Source of the DNA: Anas platyrhynchos
Taxonomy: Eukaryota > Chordata > Aves > Anseriformes > Anatidae
Reading direction: 5' to 3'
Assembly: GCF_047663525.1 (NCBI RefSeq)
Contig: NC_092607.1
Span: 3,071,001 to 3,135,000, forward strand
Length of the DNA stretch: 64,000 nucleotides
The notes beneath the pieces are model-generated. The model was not told the origin of the DNA. It did no database searches and worked only from the letters and a program-made list of their open reading frames with translations. Positions 28,101-38,284 of this stretch are shown here, in pieces. Made by a program: the position numbers and the translations under genes. Position 1 is the first letter of the stretch. Each line of letters starts with the position of its first letter.

Positions 28101-30403
28101 CTCAGCTGAACCTCAGGTACCAGAGGTGCTGAGCATGGTGCAGCTTAGGCTGAGGTGGGGAGTTTGCATAGCTTATCTGCTCAGAAGAAAGGCAAAGTTA
28201 CGTTAGGGGCCACAAATGCCCTAACTGTGTGCGCTGGCAGCATGACAAGGGCAGCTGTTGATTTTACTTCTGATTTTTCTCCCCTTCCCAACGCAGAGTG
28301 CAGTACGCAGGCTATTCGGTGACTCGGCCGGAAGGAGACACGGGGAAATACAAATCAATTCCCCACCATCATCGGGGAGAAGTGCAGTTCCTAGGAAGGC
28401 AAGTGATGTTTTTTTTTTATTATTTTATTTTTTATTTTTAAAGGTCCCAGAGGCCTTCACAGTCTGTGTCACATACAAGGTTCCCTGCAACTGCTAGAAG
28501 GCAATAACAGCCACAAGTTGCAGAGGAAACAAACTGTGGGGAGAAGAGGGAGGCAGAGCACTGCTGGGGCTCCAGGATGTTCAATGCCTAAGGCGAGAGC
28601 TCCTCACAGTGTGCTTGCAGCTCCTGGGGTGCCACCCAAAAGATGGGGCTCTCAGACATCCATGAGCCAGAGTTGTTCCTGAGAGACAATGGCTCAAGGA
28701 AGGGCTGCTGCTGCTGCTGGGGGACATGGGTGGAATTTGAGTCTTCTGCAAACTATGCAACAGGAAACCAGAGAAATACCTTTTTGCAATCAACGGCAGG
28801 AATTAAGACTTGTAGGGCACAAGCTGCTGCACGGTGCAAGCTCTGTTCTGGAAAGGGGCTGCTGGCTGCTGCTGGCAGAAGGAGGGGACAGCAAGGGGGC
28901 TTTGTTCTGCAAAGTACTATTTGAACTCGCTGCAGATTCAGAGGAGAAATGAACTTGCATGCTGATTGTCAGTCATCTACAGAGGATTCGTTCTGGGGGG
29001 TTTCCGTTTGAGGTTATATATAATCATTAGCCCTAGTTTTCATTTCTGTGTCAGACAGAATGCAGCAAGCGAGAGATGCTTCTCTCATTTCACTCTTAAA
29101 AAGAGGAATCAAGGAAGTCAATTTTGGCTTTAAAAAGCCATATTTAGTCAAGTCCTTGAAGCGTGTAAGGACTGAGTGCAGTGGGATGGAGCACTTGTTC
29201 CTGGAGCTTCCTTGACCTCCCCCTGGCTCCAGCAGGGAGCCCTGGTTTGATCTGGGCACAAGCTGTGGGGTCAGGGGCAGCCCCTGCCCAGGAGCCAGGC
29301 TGACAGCCATGTGGTTTCGCTCCATTTTACCTCCTACAAGAGCCCCCCTTCTGACTCTCCTCTCTGCTGCGGCTTTTCCCACCCAAGCAGGGAACCTGAC
29401 AGTTTTCCCAGGGAAAGTATTTATCAAGATGCTGTTTTCTGCCACTGTTCTGATGTTGCAACCCCTTTGAAGTCAGCATGGGCTCTTCTGCCTTTGGTCT
29501 GACCCGCAGCCTTCCTTTTCCTCCTGGCACGTCCACTTCCTGCTGCTTTTCCTGCACTCAGGTCCCAGCCTCAGCTTCTCCTTGCCCTGTGCAATGGTGC
29601 TGGGTGCTGCCAGGTGCTGGTGCTGGGTACTGCAGGGCAGGGAGTCAGTGTCCAGTCCTGCCATGATGCTCCTGTTTTTTTCTCCCCATCCCCCTGCCGC
29701 CCCCTCCCACCTTCGGCCTTAAATTTCATCACGCTGCCCTTAAATTTGCTTGAGGCTGCTCTTGTGCACTAGCTGCAGTTTTCTTCCCCAAAACACAGTT
29801 CTTCTAGGTTTACTTCTTCCTCCTCCATCACTTGCACTAAAACCATTAGTTCTGCTCTTGTGTGGTGTCCTGTTTCCTAAAAATGGAGAGGACCACATCA
29901 CCTATCAGCTGCTTTTCTACGGCATGTTTTGGCTGGCAGGTGCCAGGCAGGAGCCCTCCCTGAGCCCGGGAAGGCTTTGGGCAAGAGCCACTGCTTGTCT
30001 GAGAGCTCAGCGCCTGCTTGGTGCCCAGGGAGTGCAGGTAGCATCTAAATCTGTATCAGGTGGTAGAATTTTTTGTCATTTTGTGACACTGGGGCTACTC
30101 ACCTGCCAGGAACGTACAAAAGGTGACAGTCCTCTTTACTGAAGACTCAGAAATTCAGTTTTGCTGATGGGGTTGGCTGTTTTAAGAGTATGGGCTCTGC
30201 AAGGCTCCGTGTGATATAACAGTGCCTCCATGGGCCTCTGGTTCTCCCCGAACAGGTACGCCTTGCTGAGGAAGTCGAAAGAAAGGCAAGCCCTGGATGG
30301 CCTCAATAACTTGAACTACTTTCCTAACGTCACGTATGACGCCTTGTATAAGAACATCACTGTTAACCTGACACCGGAGCTGGCTCTGGTGACCGAATAT
30401 TAA
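996..30403 (+). CDS. B4GALT5: B4GALT5: beta-1,4-galactosyltransferase 5 (lactosylceramide synthase), nine-exon coding region
   Basis: Join of 996-1122, 21587-21721, 24949-25062, 25882-26006, 26400-26516, 27336-27523, 27721-27843, 28297-28398 and 30256-30403. It gives 1179 nt, or 392 residues plus stop, with phase kept at every junction. Known family role: a type II Golgi membrane enzyme that transfers galactose from UDP-Gal to glucosylceramide to make lactosylceramide. Visible features are a signal anchor at about residues 18-40, the FRNR motif (174-177), the metal-binding DVD motif (238-240), and the acceptor-site WGWGGEDDD motif (298-306). N-glycosylation sequons are at 81, 85, 96, 115, 132, 368, 377 and 381. 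The C-terminal half (for example [21 protein letters not shown]) fits B4GALT5 and not its paralogue B4GALT6. The start is the first ATG giving the anchor, with G at -3. The mammalian protein is 388 residues; the extra four lie in the N-terminal cytoplasmic tail. Confidence 0.96.
8336..9150 (-). mobile_element. 5'-truncated CR1 LINE (reverse transcriptase 3' part and 3' end)
   Basis: The element is inserted antisense in B4GALT5 intron 1. Its 3' end is at the left, where the + strand reads ATCATAGAATCATAGAAT, the complement of the CR1 terminal ATTCTATG units. The - strand protein at 8426-8959 is open for 177 codons. It contains CR1 ORF2 signatures: [60 protein letters not shown] and [10 protein letters not shown]. 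Farther upstream a second frame reads [19 protein letters not shown] and [10 protein letters not shown] small deletion near 8950 shifts the frame between the two parts. The copy is dead, but its low divergence suggests fairly recent insertion. Confidence 0.92.
12755..12781 (+). repeat. GGA/GAT trinucleotide run
   Basis: A short run of GGA units followed by GAT units in B4GALT5 intron 1, just after a poly(A) stretch of 12 bases. Simple sequence with no coding meaning seen. Confidence 0.7.
21587..21721 (+). CDS. B4GALT5: B4GALT5 coding exon 2 (residues 43-87)
   Basis: Encodes the start of the lumenal stem: [20 protein letters not shown] through NSSVNDS. Sequons lie at Asn81 and Asn85. It is preceded by a T-rich polypyrimidine tract and CTTGCAG. 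The donor TCAG|GTATTT is weaker than the others in this gene. Confidence 0.95.
21722..24948 (+). other. B4GALT5: B4GALT5 intron 2
   Basis: A 3.2-kb intron with donor GTATTT and an acceptor preceded by 14 T and several C residues. I recognise no gene or interspersed repeat inside it. Overlapping open frames on both strands at 22.7-23.3 kb reflect GC-rich sequence. Confidence 0.8.
24949..25062 (+). CDS. B4GALT5: B4GALT5 coding exon 3 (residues 88-125)
   Basis: Encodes more of the stem region, including [20 protein letters not shown] and [11 protein letters not shown], with sequons at Asn96 and Asn115. Cys118 is the conserved stem-proximal cysteine of the B4GALT5/6 group. Acceptor CTCCCCAG, donor A|GTGAGT. 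Confidence 0.95.
25882..26006 (+). CDS. B4GALT5: B4GALT5 coding exon 4 (residues 126-167)
   Basis: Encodes the entry to the catalytic domain: [15 protein letters not shown], then [18 protein letters not shown] and PRWK, with a sequon at Asn132. It ends in phase 0 after Lys167 with donor AAG|GTGAGC. Confidence 0.95.
26400..26516 (+). CDS. B4GALT5: B4GALT5 coding exon 5 (residues 168-206)
   Basis: Encodes [20 protein letters not shown] through FYVVEQ. FRNR (174-177) is a UDP-galactose contact motif shared by beta-4-galactosyltransferases. Phase 0 at both ends; donor CAA|GTAAGT. Confidence 0.96.
27336..27523 (+). CDS. B4GALT5: B4GALT5 coding exon 6 (residues 207-268)
   Basis: Encodes [16 protein letters not shown], then [20 protein letters not shown] and [14 protein letters not shown]. 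The DVD motif at 238-240 coordinates Mn2+ with the diphosphate of UDP-Gal. Mammalian proteins usually read VGTQPFNRAM where this one reads [10 protein letters not shown]. Confidence 0.96.
27721..27843 (+). CDS. B4GALT5: B4GALT5 coding exon 7 (residues 269-309)
   Basis: Encodes [18 protein letters not shown], then [15 protein letters not shown]. The WGWGGEDDD string (298-306) is the family's acceptor-binding and catalytic motif and is fully conserved. Acceptor CCCCCTCAG, donor AG|GTACAG. Confidence 0.96.
28297..28398 (+). CDS. B4GALT5: B4GALT5 coding exon 8 (residues 310-343), followed by a GC donor
   Basis: Encodes [20 protein letters not shown] and [13 protein letters not shown]. The His-rich IPHHHRGEV segment carries the third metal ligand region of the family. 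The frame requires the exon to end at AG (28397-28398) so that Arg344 is completed by the G of exon 9. The intron therefore begins GCAAGT and not GT. Confidence 0.95.
28399..30255 (+). other. B4GALT5: B4GALT5 intron 8, GC-AG type
   Basis: The intron begins GCAAGT and ends CCCCGAACAG. AG|GCAAGT is the classic strong context that accompanies GC donors spliced by the major spliceosome. The nearest GT, at 28403, would add four bases and break the reading frame. A T-rich run follows at about 28408-28440. No gene or repeat is recognised inside. Confidence 0.85.
30256..30403 (+). CDS. B4GALT5: B4GALT5 coding exon 9 (residues 344-392) and stop
   Basis: Encodes [18 protein letters not shown], then [20 protein letters not shown] and PELALVTEY, followed by TAA at 30401-30403. 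Three C-terminal sequons (Asn368, 377, 381) are present. This tail separates the gene from B4GALT6, which differs here. Confidence 0.96.
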
Positions 30404-30902
30404 GAGGAAAAAATAACTTTGCTCTGCCCTTCACCAAGAAAGCACCACGCCAGACTTTCTTTTCCAAGGGTTATCGAGGACGAAATACTTTGTCTAATGA
30501 AGGATCGCAGTATTTTGGAGAATAAGGCTGAAAGTGCACGCACAAATTGTCCTAGCTGTTCCAATCCGACCCAGTACTCGTGCAGCGAGCTCAGCAGTCA
30601 TTTTCTTTCCCCGCCACTTGCTTTCTGGGTTTCAGGACGACAGTTTGAACTGCTGCTCTCGTCTCCACATTCCTCCAGCAATCTCCAGCACCAGACTTGC
30701 CTCGGACGTGCTTTCTCCTCCAGGAACCAGCTCAGCCGAGGGATTCTGGCTTCCCGGCGGCGAACGTTGGAAGCAATTCATTCGGCAACTGCCCCAGTGG
30801 GAGATCAGACAACTTCTGATACCGTTGTTCTACATTTGTGCGGTTTTTTAAATGACCTGCTTGAAGTATATACAAGAGAATCGCTTCTTAAAGAAGTGTA
30901 AG

Positions 30903-30910
30903 TGTAAATA
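30903..30910 (+). promoter_or_regulatory. Pumilio-binding element in B4GALT5 3' UTR
   Basis: TGTAAATA matches the PUM1/PUM2 consensus UGUANAUA on the transcribed strand, about 500 nt after the stop codon. A short motif, so chance occurrence is possible. Confidence 0.35.
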
Positions 30911-32291
30911 TGCTGTGTAAATTGCCCCTTTTTATTTTCTTCTATGGTTTGAATCCAAGCTAGAGGTTTACATAAGGTCACTCATCTTAGTCCTGAATTC
31001 TGTAAACACTTGCGTGTGCATCACTGTACTTGTGCAAGTTGTTCCCTTTTCAACCAGTGAGACCGCTTGCATGATTTAAGCTATGCATATGCATAAATAT
31101 TTGTTGGACAGGGCCCTAAACTTTAAAATGTAGCGGATGAGAACTACAGCCATGTCATCACTCCTTACAGGAATCATGTAGGTGGCTTCTTCCAGGAAGG
31201 TTGAAGAAGTGGGAATATTTATGGAGAAACTCCCATTTCTATCATGTTTGCAACATACTGTGCAAATCAGTCTGAAAGCCATATGGGATAAAATCCATTG
31301 CCTGTTGCCCTGTCTCCCACGCTGATGGTAAGTGCAGCTCAGCAGGTTGCCCCGGAGCTCCCGGGGGGCCATACGGGCAAGCTGCTCATCCTGCCCCTGC
31401 AGTCCCCCCCCCCGGCCTGCCCCCTGTGAGCAGGGCTGTGCACTCACTCGTTGAGGGGGGCAGTACGGTTTGGGGTGGTTGTGTGGAGGAGGATTTGGGG
31501 ATTATTGTGTAAATCCAGTAGTACACTGCAACGATGGAGGTTAGAGCTGAGGGGTGCGCTTGCTTGTCCCTGTTAGCCACCTGAAAGTGCTGGCAGGAGT
31601 GCAGGTAGTGGGCAGGCTGTCCCAAGAGTTGCACTATGGGAAAAATGAAGGACAAACGTGAGTACCAGGAACTTGAGAGCTTGGTCTGACACCCCAACCA
31701 ATCGCCCAAATTTGAGTCATCCCTTCCCTTCTTCCCATCCTCTCCTCCGCAGCAGGCAGGGGGAGGCCAGGCTGTGCTTTCCAATCTCTTCCTCACCAAA
31801 AGCCAGCCCGTGGGTTACACAGCGTGTACACAGTCATTTTTACTGGACCTCTCTGACTTCAAAGTAAATATGTTGGGGGTTGTGTTTTAATTTGTATTTA
31901 TACAACACTTGTGAGTGCTTAACCTCAGAAGTACTTAACTTTCTTTTTATTGCATTGTTTGCCTTCGGTTTCCGTAACTGTTCATGGTTTATATTGTTTT
32001 CTTGGTTCTGTGGACATATGATCCCCATATACGCATCTGTTGTGGGTGTGACTGCCCAGGGCATTCCTAACCTGTATCCAGAAAATGTCAGTTTAGACAA
32101 CAGAGTTCTCGTGTAGATCTTATCAGCTGGCATGAGAGGACAGCGAGTCTGCCCTTGAAAAGCGCTGATAAGTTTGTAACTTAGGTTTAAAGTCTTTGAA
32201 TTTACATGTGCTTTAAAATCGCTTCCCGAGGGAATTCACCATGGTTATTTGCAGGCAGAGGTGAGGATTTGCTTTTTATGGCGCATATAGC

Positions 32292-32297
32292 AATAAA
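32292..32297 (+). terminator. B4GALT5: Proximal poly(A) signal AATAAA of B4GALT5
   Basis: Canonical hexamer within the 3' UTR, about 1.9 kb after the stop codon. Use here would give a shorter 3' UTR lacking the Pumilio site at 32836. Confidence 0.5.
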
Positions 32298-32835
32298 GAC
32301 TTTCGCTACTGAATCTTGATCTCCGATTCACATGGACCCTTTTCAGATGCTAAACCCGTGTTGCCCTGCCCCTCTTTTCTTTAATCTCGAGCCCTTGCTA
32401 GAAGTCTGTCTTTGTTTAATGGTGCTGCAAACAAGGAATGTATTTCAACTAGTCAAACATTCACTACCACAGGAATCATGCATGTGTGTGTGAGTAGGTG
32501 TTAAACTACCTTTGTTTGAATCCTCAGCCTTTGACGTGTACCTGACACCCATTGCACCTTGTGTTGAACAAAGAAAGATGTTACCTCTGCTCAGAAATGC
32601 ACTCTGTTGTTGGCATAAAAGGGTCCATTTTCCCCCCAAGCAGCATCCCTGTTCATAGTTCCTTTGTTCTAATCATGTTGAATTTTTTCCCTTTTTAAAA
32701 TGTGGAATATCTTAAAATGTGCACTGTTAATCTTATCAGCTATGTCAAATACTGTATAGTAAATGTAACTGTTAAAAACATACTGTCAAGCGCATGTGCT
32801 GTTATGGTGTAAAAATTCTCGTATTAAGGAGAACT

Positions 32836-32843
32836 TGTACATA
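32836..32843 (+). promoter_or_regulatory. Second Pumilio-binding element in B4GALT5 3' UTR
   Basis: TGTACATA is a perfect UGUANAUA match lying between the proximal and distal poly(A) signals, so only the long 3' UTR isoform would carry it. Confidence 0.35.
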
Positions 32844-33292
32844 TTCTGGCAGCTGAAACTCAACAAGGCCACTTGTTCACCCCTTCCACATCAACACCGT
32901 CTCTCAGCCCTGCTGGAGGGCAGGTCATATTCAATGCTGACTTCTTTTTTTTTTAATGAGCCATGTGGGTTTTATTTGCAAAAGTATTTATTTTTGGTTC
33001 ATTATTTGTAAAGCTCTGCTTCTCTAAGGGAGGTACTGTCTGAGCAACAGCCACACACTTCTATTCACTCGCCATCAGAAGTGGCTTTAAACTACAACGT
33101 ATCTTTCCATCACCATGGCTTTTGAGCTTACTGTTATGTTTTTAAGAGATGCCAGGGGGACATTTTTGCACTGAAGACTAGTGTTTTAAAACACACACAC
33201 ACTTCTCAGCAAAGCAATCCTTTGTGTCATTACATTTATTTACCCATGTGTTTGTACATTTTTGTATTTGTTAATTTATGAATGATTTTTTC

Positions 33293-33298
33293 AGTAAA
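33293..33298 (+). terminator. B4GALT5: Distal poly(A) signal AGTAAA of B4GALT5
   Basis: AGTAAA is a known single-base variant signal. It sits at the sharp boundary between the AT-rich UTR and GC-richer downstream DNA, consistent with the main gene end near 33310-33325. Confidence 0.5.
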
Positions 33299-33320
33299 AA
33301 ATACATATTCAAGAACAAAG

Positions 33321-36300
33321 AGTGCAGCGGTTGCTTTTTCTCTTGGAGCTTGGGGGTGTTCTGGGTGCAGATGGGGCTGTTCGAGTGACCTCTGTATGGG
33401 AGGGGAAATCCACAAGCCCCAAGGGTGAGCAGGGAGGGAGGATGGGGGTCCCTGAGCAGGGACCACAGCAGCCAGGAGCGAGGTCTGTGTGCTGACAGCT
33501 GGCCAGGAGCTGCACCATGGAGTCCCCAGTATCGGTGTTGGGCTGGAGCTGCTGCTTGGCAGGGGGAGCAGGAACCCCATGGGTGTACTGCTTTGTGCGT
33601 GCTACAGGCCTGTCTTCCAAGCATCTGATCCAGTGTGGTGCTGGCAGAGAGGCCGGCAGCCTGAGGGGAGATGAGTTTCGGAAGTTACTTGGCTGTGGAG
33701 AAAGCTGGCAGAGAACGTTTGTAATTAGATTTTTGATCAGGCCAGGCAAGCTTCCTTACAGCAGCTTTAAAATATCTGCCTCCTGCTCCACAGTGCACAG
33801 GCACGCTAGAATAAATAGCTGGCAGCCTCGGTTTGTCCCAGGCCTTGCCTTTATTTAGCTCTCCATCTTCTGGGAAGCTGCCTCCCACCCGTGGCGCTGG
33901 GCTGGAGCCTGCAGGGTGGCAGGCTGCTTCCTGCTCTGCTGCCCACCTGGGGCTGGGGGGATCCGGGAGTGCGCACAGACCTGGCTTGACCACACCAAGA
34001 GGGGAGTTTCTGCCTTGCTAACCCCCAGAATTGTTGTTGGCCCATGCCAGCGCCTGCTGGGCTACCAGAGGGCACCAGCCAGGAAAGCCACTGGAGAAAA
34101 TGCCTTGGCATCTGGGGTTGGCCTTATATAGGAAAACCCAAATCCGTAGGGAAAGCCTGGGGGCAATCCTGGCTGCCCTCTTGGAAGGAGCTTGGGTGCC
34201 TGGCAGTGCTGTGGCTCCAGCAGCAGCGCTACAGACCTGGCTGTGTGTCACCGGGATCTCTTGTGGGGTGCTCGTGGGGCACTGCAGCACTTGGTGTCCC
34301 CAGGGGGCACAGCCAGCCCTTGGCATGGGATTCTGTCTGACTGCAGAAAGCAGAGCTGGAAGCAAAACCTCATTTTGTATGGTCTGAGGAGCCAAGCACA
34401 GCGAGGGACTGGCTCACAACAGCTCTGGCACAGCCACCCCCGCAGAGCCCCGGCTTTCCTGGAGCTGCCCACGCCATGTGGGAGAGCTTCCCCTGCTCCC
34501 ACTGAGTGGCTCAGCCTTCTGTGCTGCACAGTCCTCCCGCTTTGCTGCAGAGAGCTAGAAAAACCCACACAACTACAGCAGAGTGTTTCCTCCCACGTCC
34601 CCTCTCTGCTTCTGGCACAGCCAACCTGCCTGGGACAGCCCCGTCCCACATCCTGAGTCATGGACGCATGCTGGGAGCGCTTCTGGGCTGTGTCCCTGCC
34701 GGCCCCGAGCAGCCCAGAATCCTGGCCCCATAAGGATGACCTCCAGGAGAGCCGCCGGGATGGCCAGGCAGGAATTGGTGCTGTTTTCTACCCTCCTCCG
34801 CTGTGTTTCTCCAGCCTAGGCAGGTTTGGAGCTGGGTGAAGCCCTTGCAGAGACCCAGCATGGGCTGGAGCTTGTCCCCAAAGATCAGTGCTGGGCTAAT
34901 TGTGTTCTGCATCTAGTCACTGCCCTTCAGAGCACCCACACAAGAAATGAGGCTCTTTTGGAACATCTGATAAATACCACGGAAACCTTAAGGATGCTTT
35001 TTTCCCCAAAGACCTGTGCAGTGTCATCTTTTCCTGCCAGAGGCAGCAGAGCCAGCTGGCGACTGTGTCCACGTAACTGAATACAGGGCAAGGACAACGA
35101 GGTGGCCTCTCTTGCCAGGTAGAAGGGTATGAGCTACTCCCAGCTGTATCTTAATGGGGTTAATTAGTGCCGACAGCATCAGCCCCAGCAGGACAGGCTT
35201 GGCTGATTTTGCCCCTGCTGCAGGGTTTCTCCATCCCCAACCTGCAGAGGTAGTGCCCCGGCCATGGGGTCCCTAGCCCTGTGGTTTGTCACCTGCACTG
35301 CCCGGGTGTGCTCCCAGGGGAAGGACAGGGTGTCCCCAGGTGTTTGTTCTTCCCTCGGGCGAGCCACATGGTGATATTGACTGTTATTTAAGGGCTGCTC
35401 TTGGTAGTCAAGAGGTGGGAGGAGAAGCACACAGGAGTGGTGGAGTGAGGGCAGGTTGCTAGGGCTTTTGTGGCACTGGTGGAGGGGTGAGGAAATTCTC
35501 CGGCCCTGGACTCTGCCCTTCTCGGCAGCAGCTTCATGGCTTAAAGGAGTCAGGCCGGGCTTGATAACATTTATCTGGTGTTTCGGGCTATACTGTTTAT
35601 AAAGCAATAAGCAGGGCCATGGTGGCTGGTCCACGTCATTGCTCTCGGGCTCTACAGCACCACAAAGGCTTTGCATACCGGCCTAATTGCTTTTGGATAA
35701 GAAAAACACAAAAAGGGCAAAACCAATAACTCATGCATATTACCTGGGTGAAGGAAAAGCAAACATCTCCCAGCCGTGGCAGGCTCGGGCCGTTTCTTTA
35801 CCCTGTGGACACCGCGGTGCCACCGGTGTGGGGACAACGGACAGCGCTGTGCTGGGTGAGGCAGGGAGGTTGTTTTGCAGGGTGGTGGCTGGGCCAAGCA
35901 GGCAGGACTGAACAGCCAGTGAGAGCTAAGGAGAGCCTTGAAGTACAGTGAGAAACCAGCTCCTAATGCACTGTCTCGAGCTGTGGGGACAGCAGGCAGC
36001 CTTGAGGAAGGCAGTTCCCGGCAGCCACGAAGGCGGCGTCACACGCTCAGGAATCTCTTGCACAACCGCCCACGTCAGCCCGCCTGCGTTCTCGGCTGTG
36101 CGGCTGTTCCCAGGCAGGCAGGCAGGCGTGGAGCTGCTCTCCGCTGCCATAAAGCCGTGAGTCACCGTGCAAGAAGTGTCAAGTGTGGGGCTGCTTGCCA
36201 GCGAGGTGGGGCTGGTCCTGCCCCCGAGGTGTCAGGGACAGGCAATGCCTCCCCGGTGCACCTAAGCAAAAGCGACGGCTCAGCTGCAGCTTGCGTTCAC

Positions 36301-38280
36301 CTGGGACAAAGGACAGCCTAGGGACCAGGGATGGTGGGGGATAATGGAACCCCCCTCCTGCTGCCCAGGGTCACCCCCAGGCGCCGAGGCTCCTGCCTGC
36401 CCCATGTCTCATCTCCCCTTGATTGCATTATAGCAGCTAATCTCGTTAGTGGGGTGATGGCCTGGGATCTCTCATGGGCTTGTGTGTGCTGGGGTCTTTG
36501 TTATCAGTCACAGCATCTTCAGCCCATGGCTGAGACCTAATCCCTTCGCCTGAGCTGAGATCTTCATTTGACAAAGGAAATTCATTCATAATTTAGAGCT
36601 TCTTCTGTAGCTGGAAACTTTTAATGGGCGACTGAGCTGCCTGGAGGTGCCACAGCCCCCTGCAGCTAACAGCAGGACTGAGGGGTGGCACAGGCTGGTT
36701 TACACAGGGCTTATTTCCATTGTGATTAGAGCTCATTTAGAGGAGGGTCAAATTAACCAGAGTCAGGGCTCACAGCAGCTGAAGGGGTCAGTAACTGTGC
36801 CTTCCACCAGCCGGGGGGACCCCATAGCTCCCGGGGGGGCTGGTGGCTCCCTAAATGCAAATCAGCTTTTTTGCCTGAGTTCCTGCCAAGCTGCTCTCTC
36901 TGCTTTGCTTATTTCCAACAGAAACAATCGCTTTGCTCTGCAGCTGCAGCTGTTCCTGGGGTGTCTATATCTGCTGCCCCGGGTTTTCTTCTTGGAGGGG
37001 CCCTGCTCACCCCAGGGTGGGCTCCTGCTTGTGCCCGGAGGCTGCAGCCTGGTCCCCAGGCCGGTCCCCAGGGCCCGGGAACCCCGGGCAGCTCCGGCGG
37101 AGAGCGGTGCGAAAGCCCCCCCTGGTGGCAGGCAACGGCTGTCCCCGGCTGGAAGCTGTGATGTGGAGAACATAAAAATAAAAATAGAAATAAAAATAAA
37201 AAGACCAAATTGCTCAGGGGACACTGGTCTGGGAAAAGCTATATCCAGTTCCAGAAAAGGGAGGGAGAAATTCCCAAATTTTCGGAGAAGTTAAAAAATG
37301 CCAGTGAAAGCTACTTGTGTCTCAAGGTGCCCAGGGATGCTGAGTGTCTGGTGGGCAAATAGCTGTCGAGTTTTCTTCCTTAGCATGAGAGCCTGGCCTT
37401 GCAGGCGCTTGAAGATGCTCCCAGACATCCCCTTGGTGTTCCTCTGAGACCTCTGGGGAGTTATTCCCAGGCTTGCAGCTGCCGCCTGCTACTGAGAAGA
37501 AATCATAGCGACTGCTTCTCGGCTGCTTAATTGCTTTCACATGCAGGGTGCCTGTGATGGAAATGCATGGTAGGGATCTCCCTCTTGCTGCCCCTCCACT
37601 GAGCAAAACTGAGCCTGTTGTGGATTTCCTTGTCCCATGACTTAAACCAGGGAAAGTTCTGAGCTGTAGAGAAACATGTGTTTGCAGACTCTGATGTGAT
37701 GTTTCATGTTCGTGCTATTTTACCCTTCTGTTTAATCCTTTTCTCTATTAATATTTATCAACATAACATTTTTCTTCTTTTAAACAAAGTCGAAGTTTTG
37801 CTTTTAAGGAAAAAAACATTTTTCAAAGCTTGGAAACCTTTCAGGTCCCCCTTTCCTCCTCCTCCCCTGCTTGTTTTGGCCCTAGCTGCAGTCTATTTTT
37901 CATGAAAAATATTGCTCTATAGAATCACCAGATAAACTTGCCTAGCTCTGATGCTGTCAGCTTAGGGGAAGGCTGGTGTCACTGTGTTTCTCTGTAGCCT
38001 GTAACCACTGGAGAGGTAGTTGTTTTTGCATGTTTGGTTTCTTTTGACAAGACCTGAAGTTTTTATGGCAGGTCTTTTGAGACCACAGGACCCCACTGTG
38101 TTTCTCTAGTACCACTGTGCCATAGATGTTCTGGGAACAGGCAAGCAGGCAAGAAATACCCCTTGCTGCTTCAGGGTCTGCTATCGGAAGACAAGGAAGA
38201 ACTGCAAAGCCTCTGAGATCTGAACTGGGAGTGCTAGTGAGAGCATAAAAACATACACCTGTGTTTAAAAAACTAATAAA
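33321..38280. other. Intergenic DNA between B4GALT5 and the PTGIS remnant
   Basis: I see no supported gene here. There is an AATAAA at 33810-33815 with no gene attached. A GC-rich patch at about 36950-37160 is followed by an A-rich (AAATA)n-like run at 37172-37202. The open frame across the GC patch (36647-37294, 215 codons) has no recognisable domain. The patch could be the decayed promoter or first exon region of the lost PTGIS gene, but I cannot align it. Confidence 0.6.
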
Positions 38281-38284
38281 ATTG

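Larger units (their letters stand above)
25063..28296 (+). other. B4GALT5: B4GALT5 introns 3-7 (small introns between catalytic-domain exons)
   Basis: Introns at 25063-25881, 26007-26399, 26517-27335, 27524-27720 and 27844-28296 alternate with the exons listed separately. Donors are GTGAGT, GTGAGC, GTAAGT, GTAAGC and GTACAG; all acceptors end in AG. I saw no repeat or nested gene in them. Confidence 0.85.
30404..33320 (+). other. B4GALT5: B4GALT5 3' untranslated region
   Basis: An AT-richer stretch after the stop codon, about 2.9 kb long. It has no coding frame of note and is rich in TGTAAA, TATTTAT and similar elements typical of vertebrate 3' UTRs. Two plausible 3' ends exist: AATAAA at 32292-32297 and AGTAAA at 33293-33298, where A/T-rich sequence gives way to GC-rich intergenic DNA. 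The distal end near 33310-33325 is an inference from composition and signal. Confidence 0.7.

Noticed and set aside
38086-38150. Stretch reading GPHC, considered as a further PTGIS exon (DPHS region)
   Set aside because: Only two or three residues agree, and the segment at 39310 is a better and mutually exclusive candidate for the same region.
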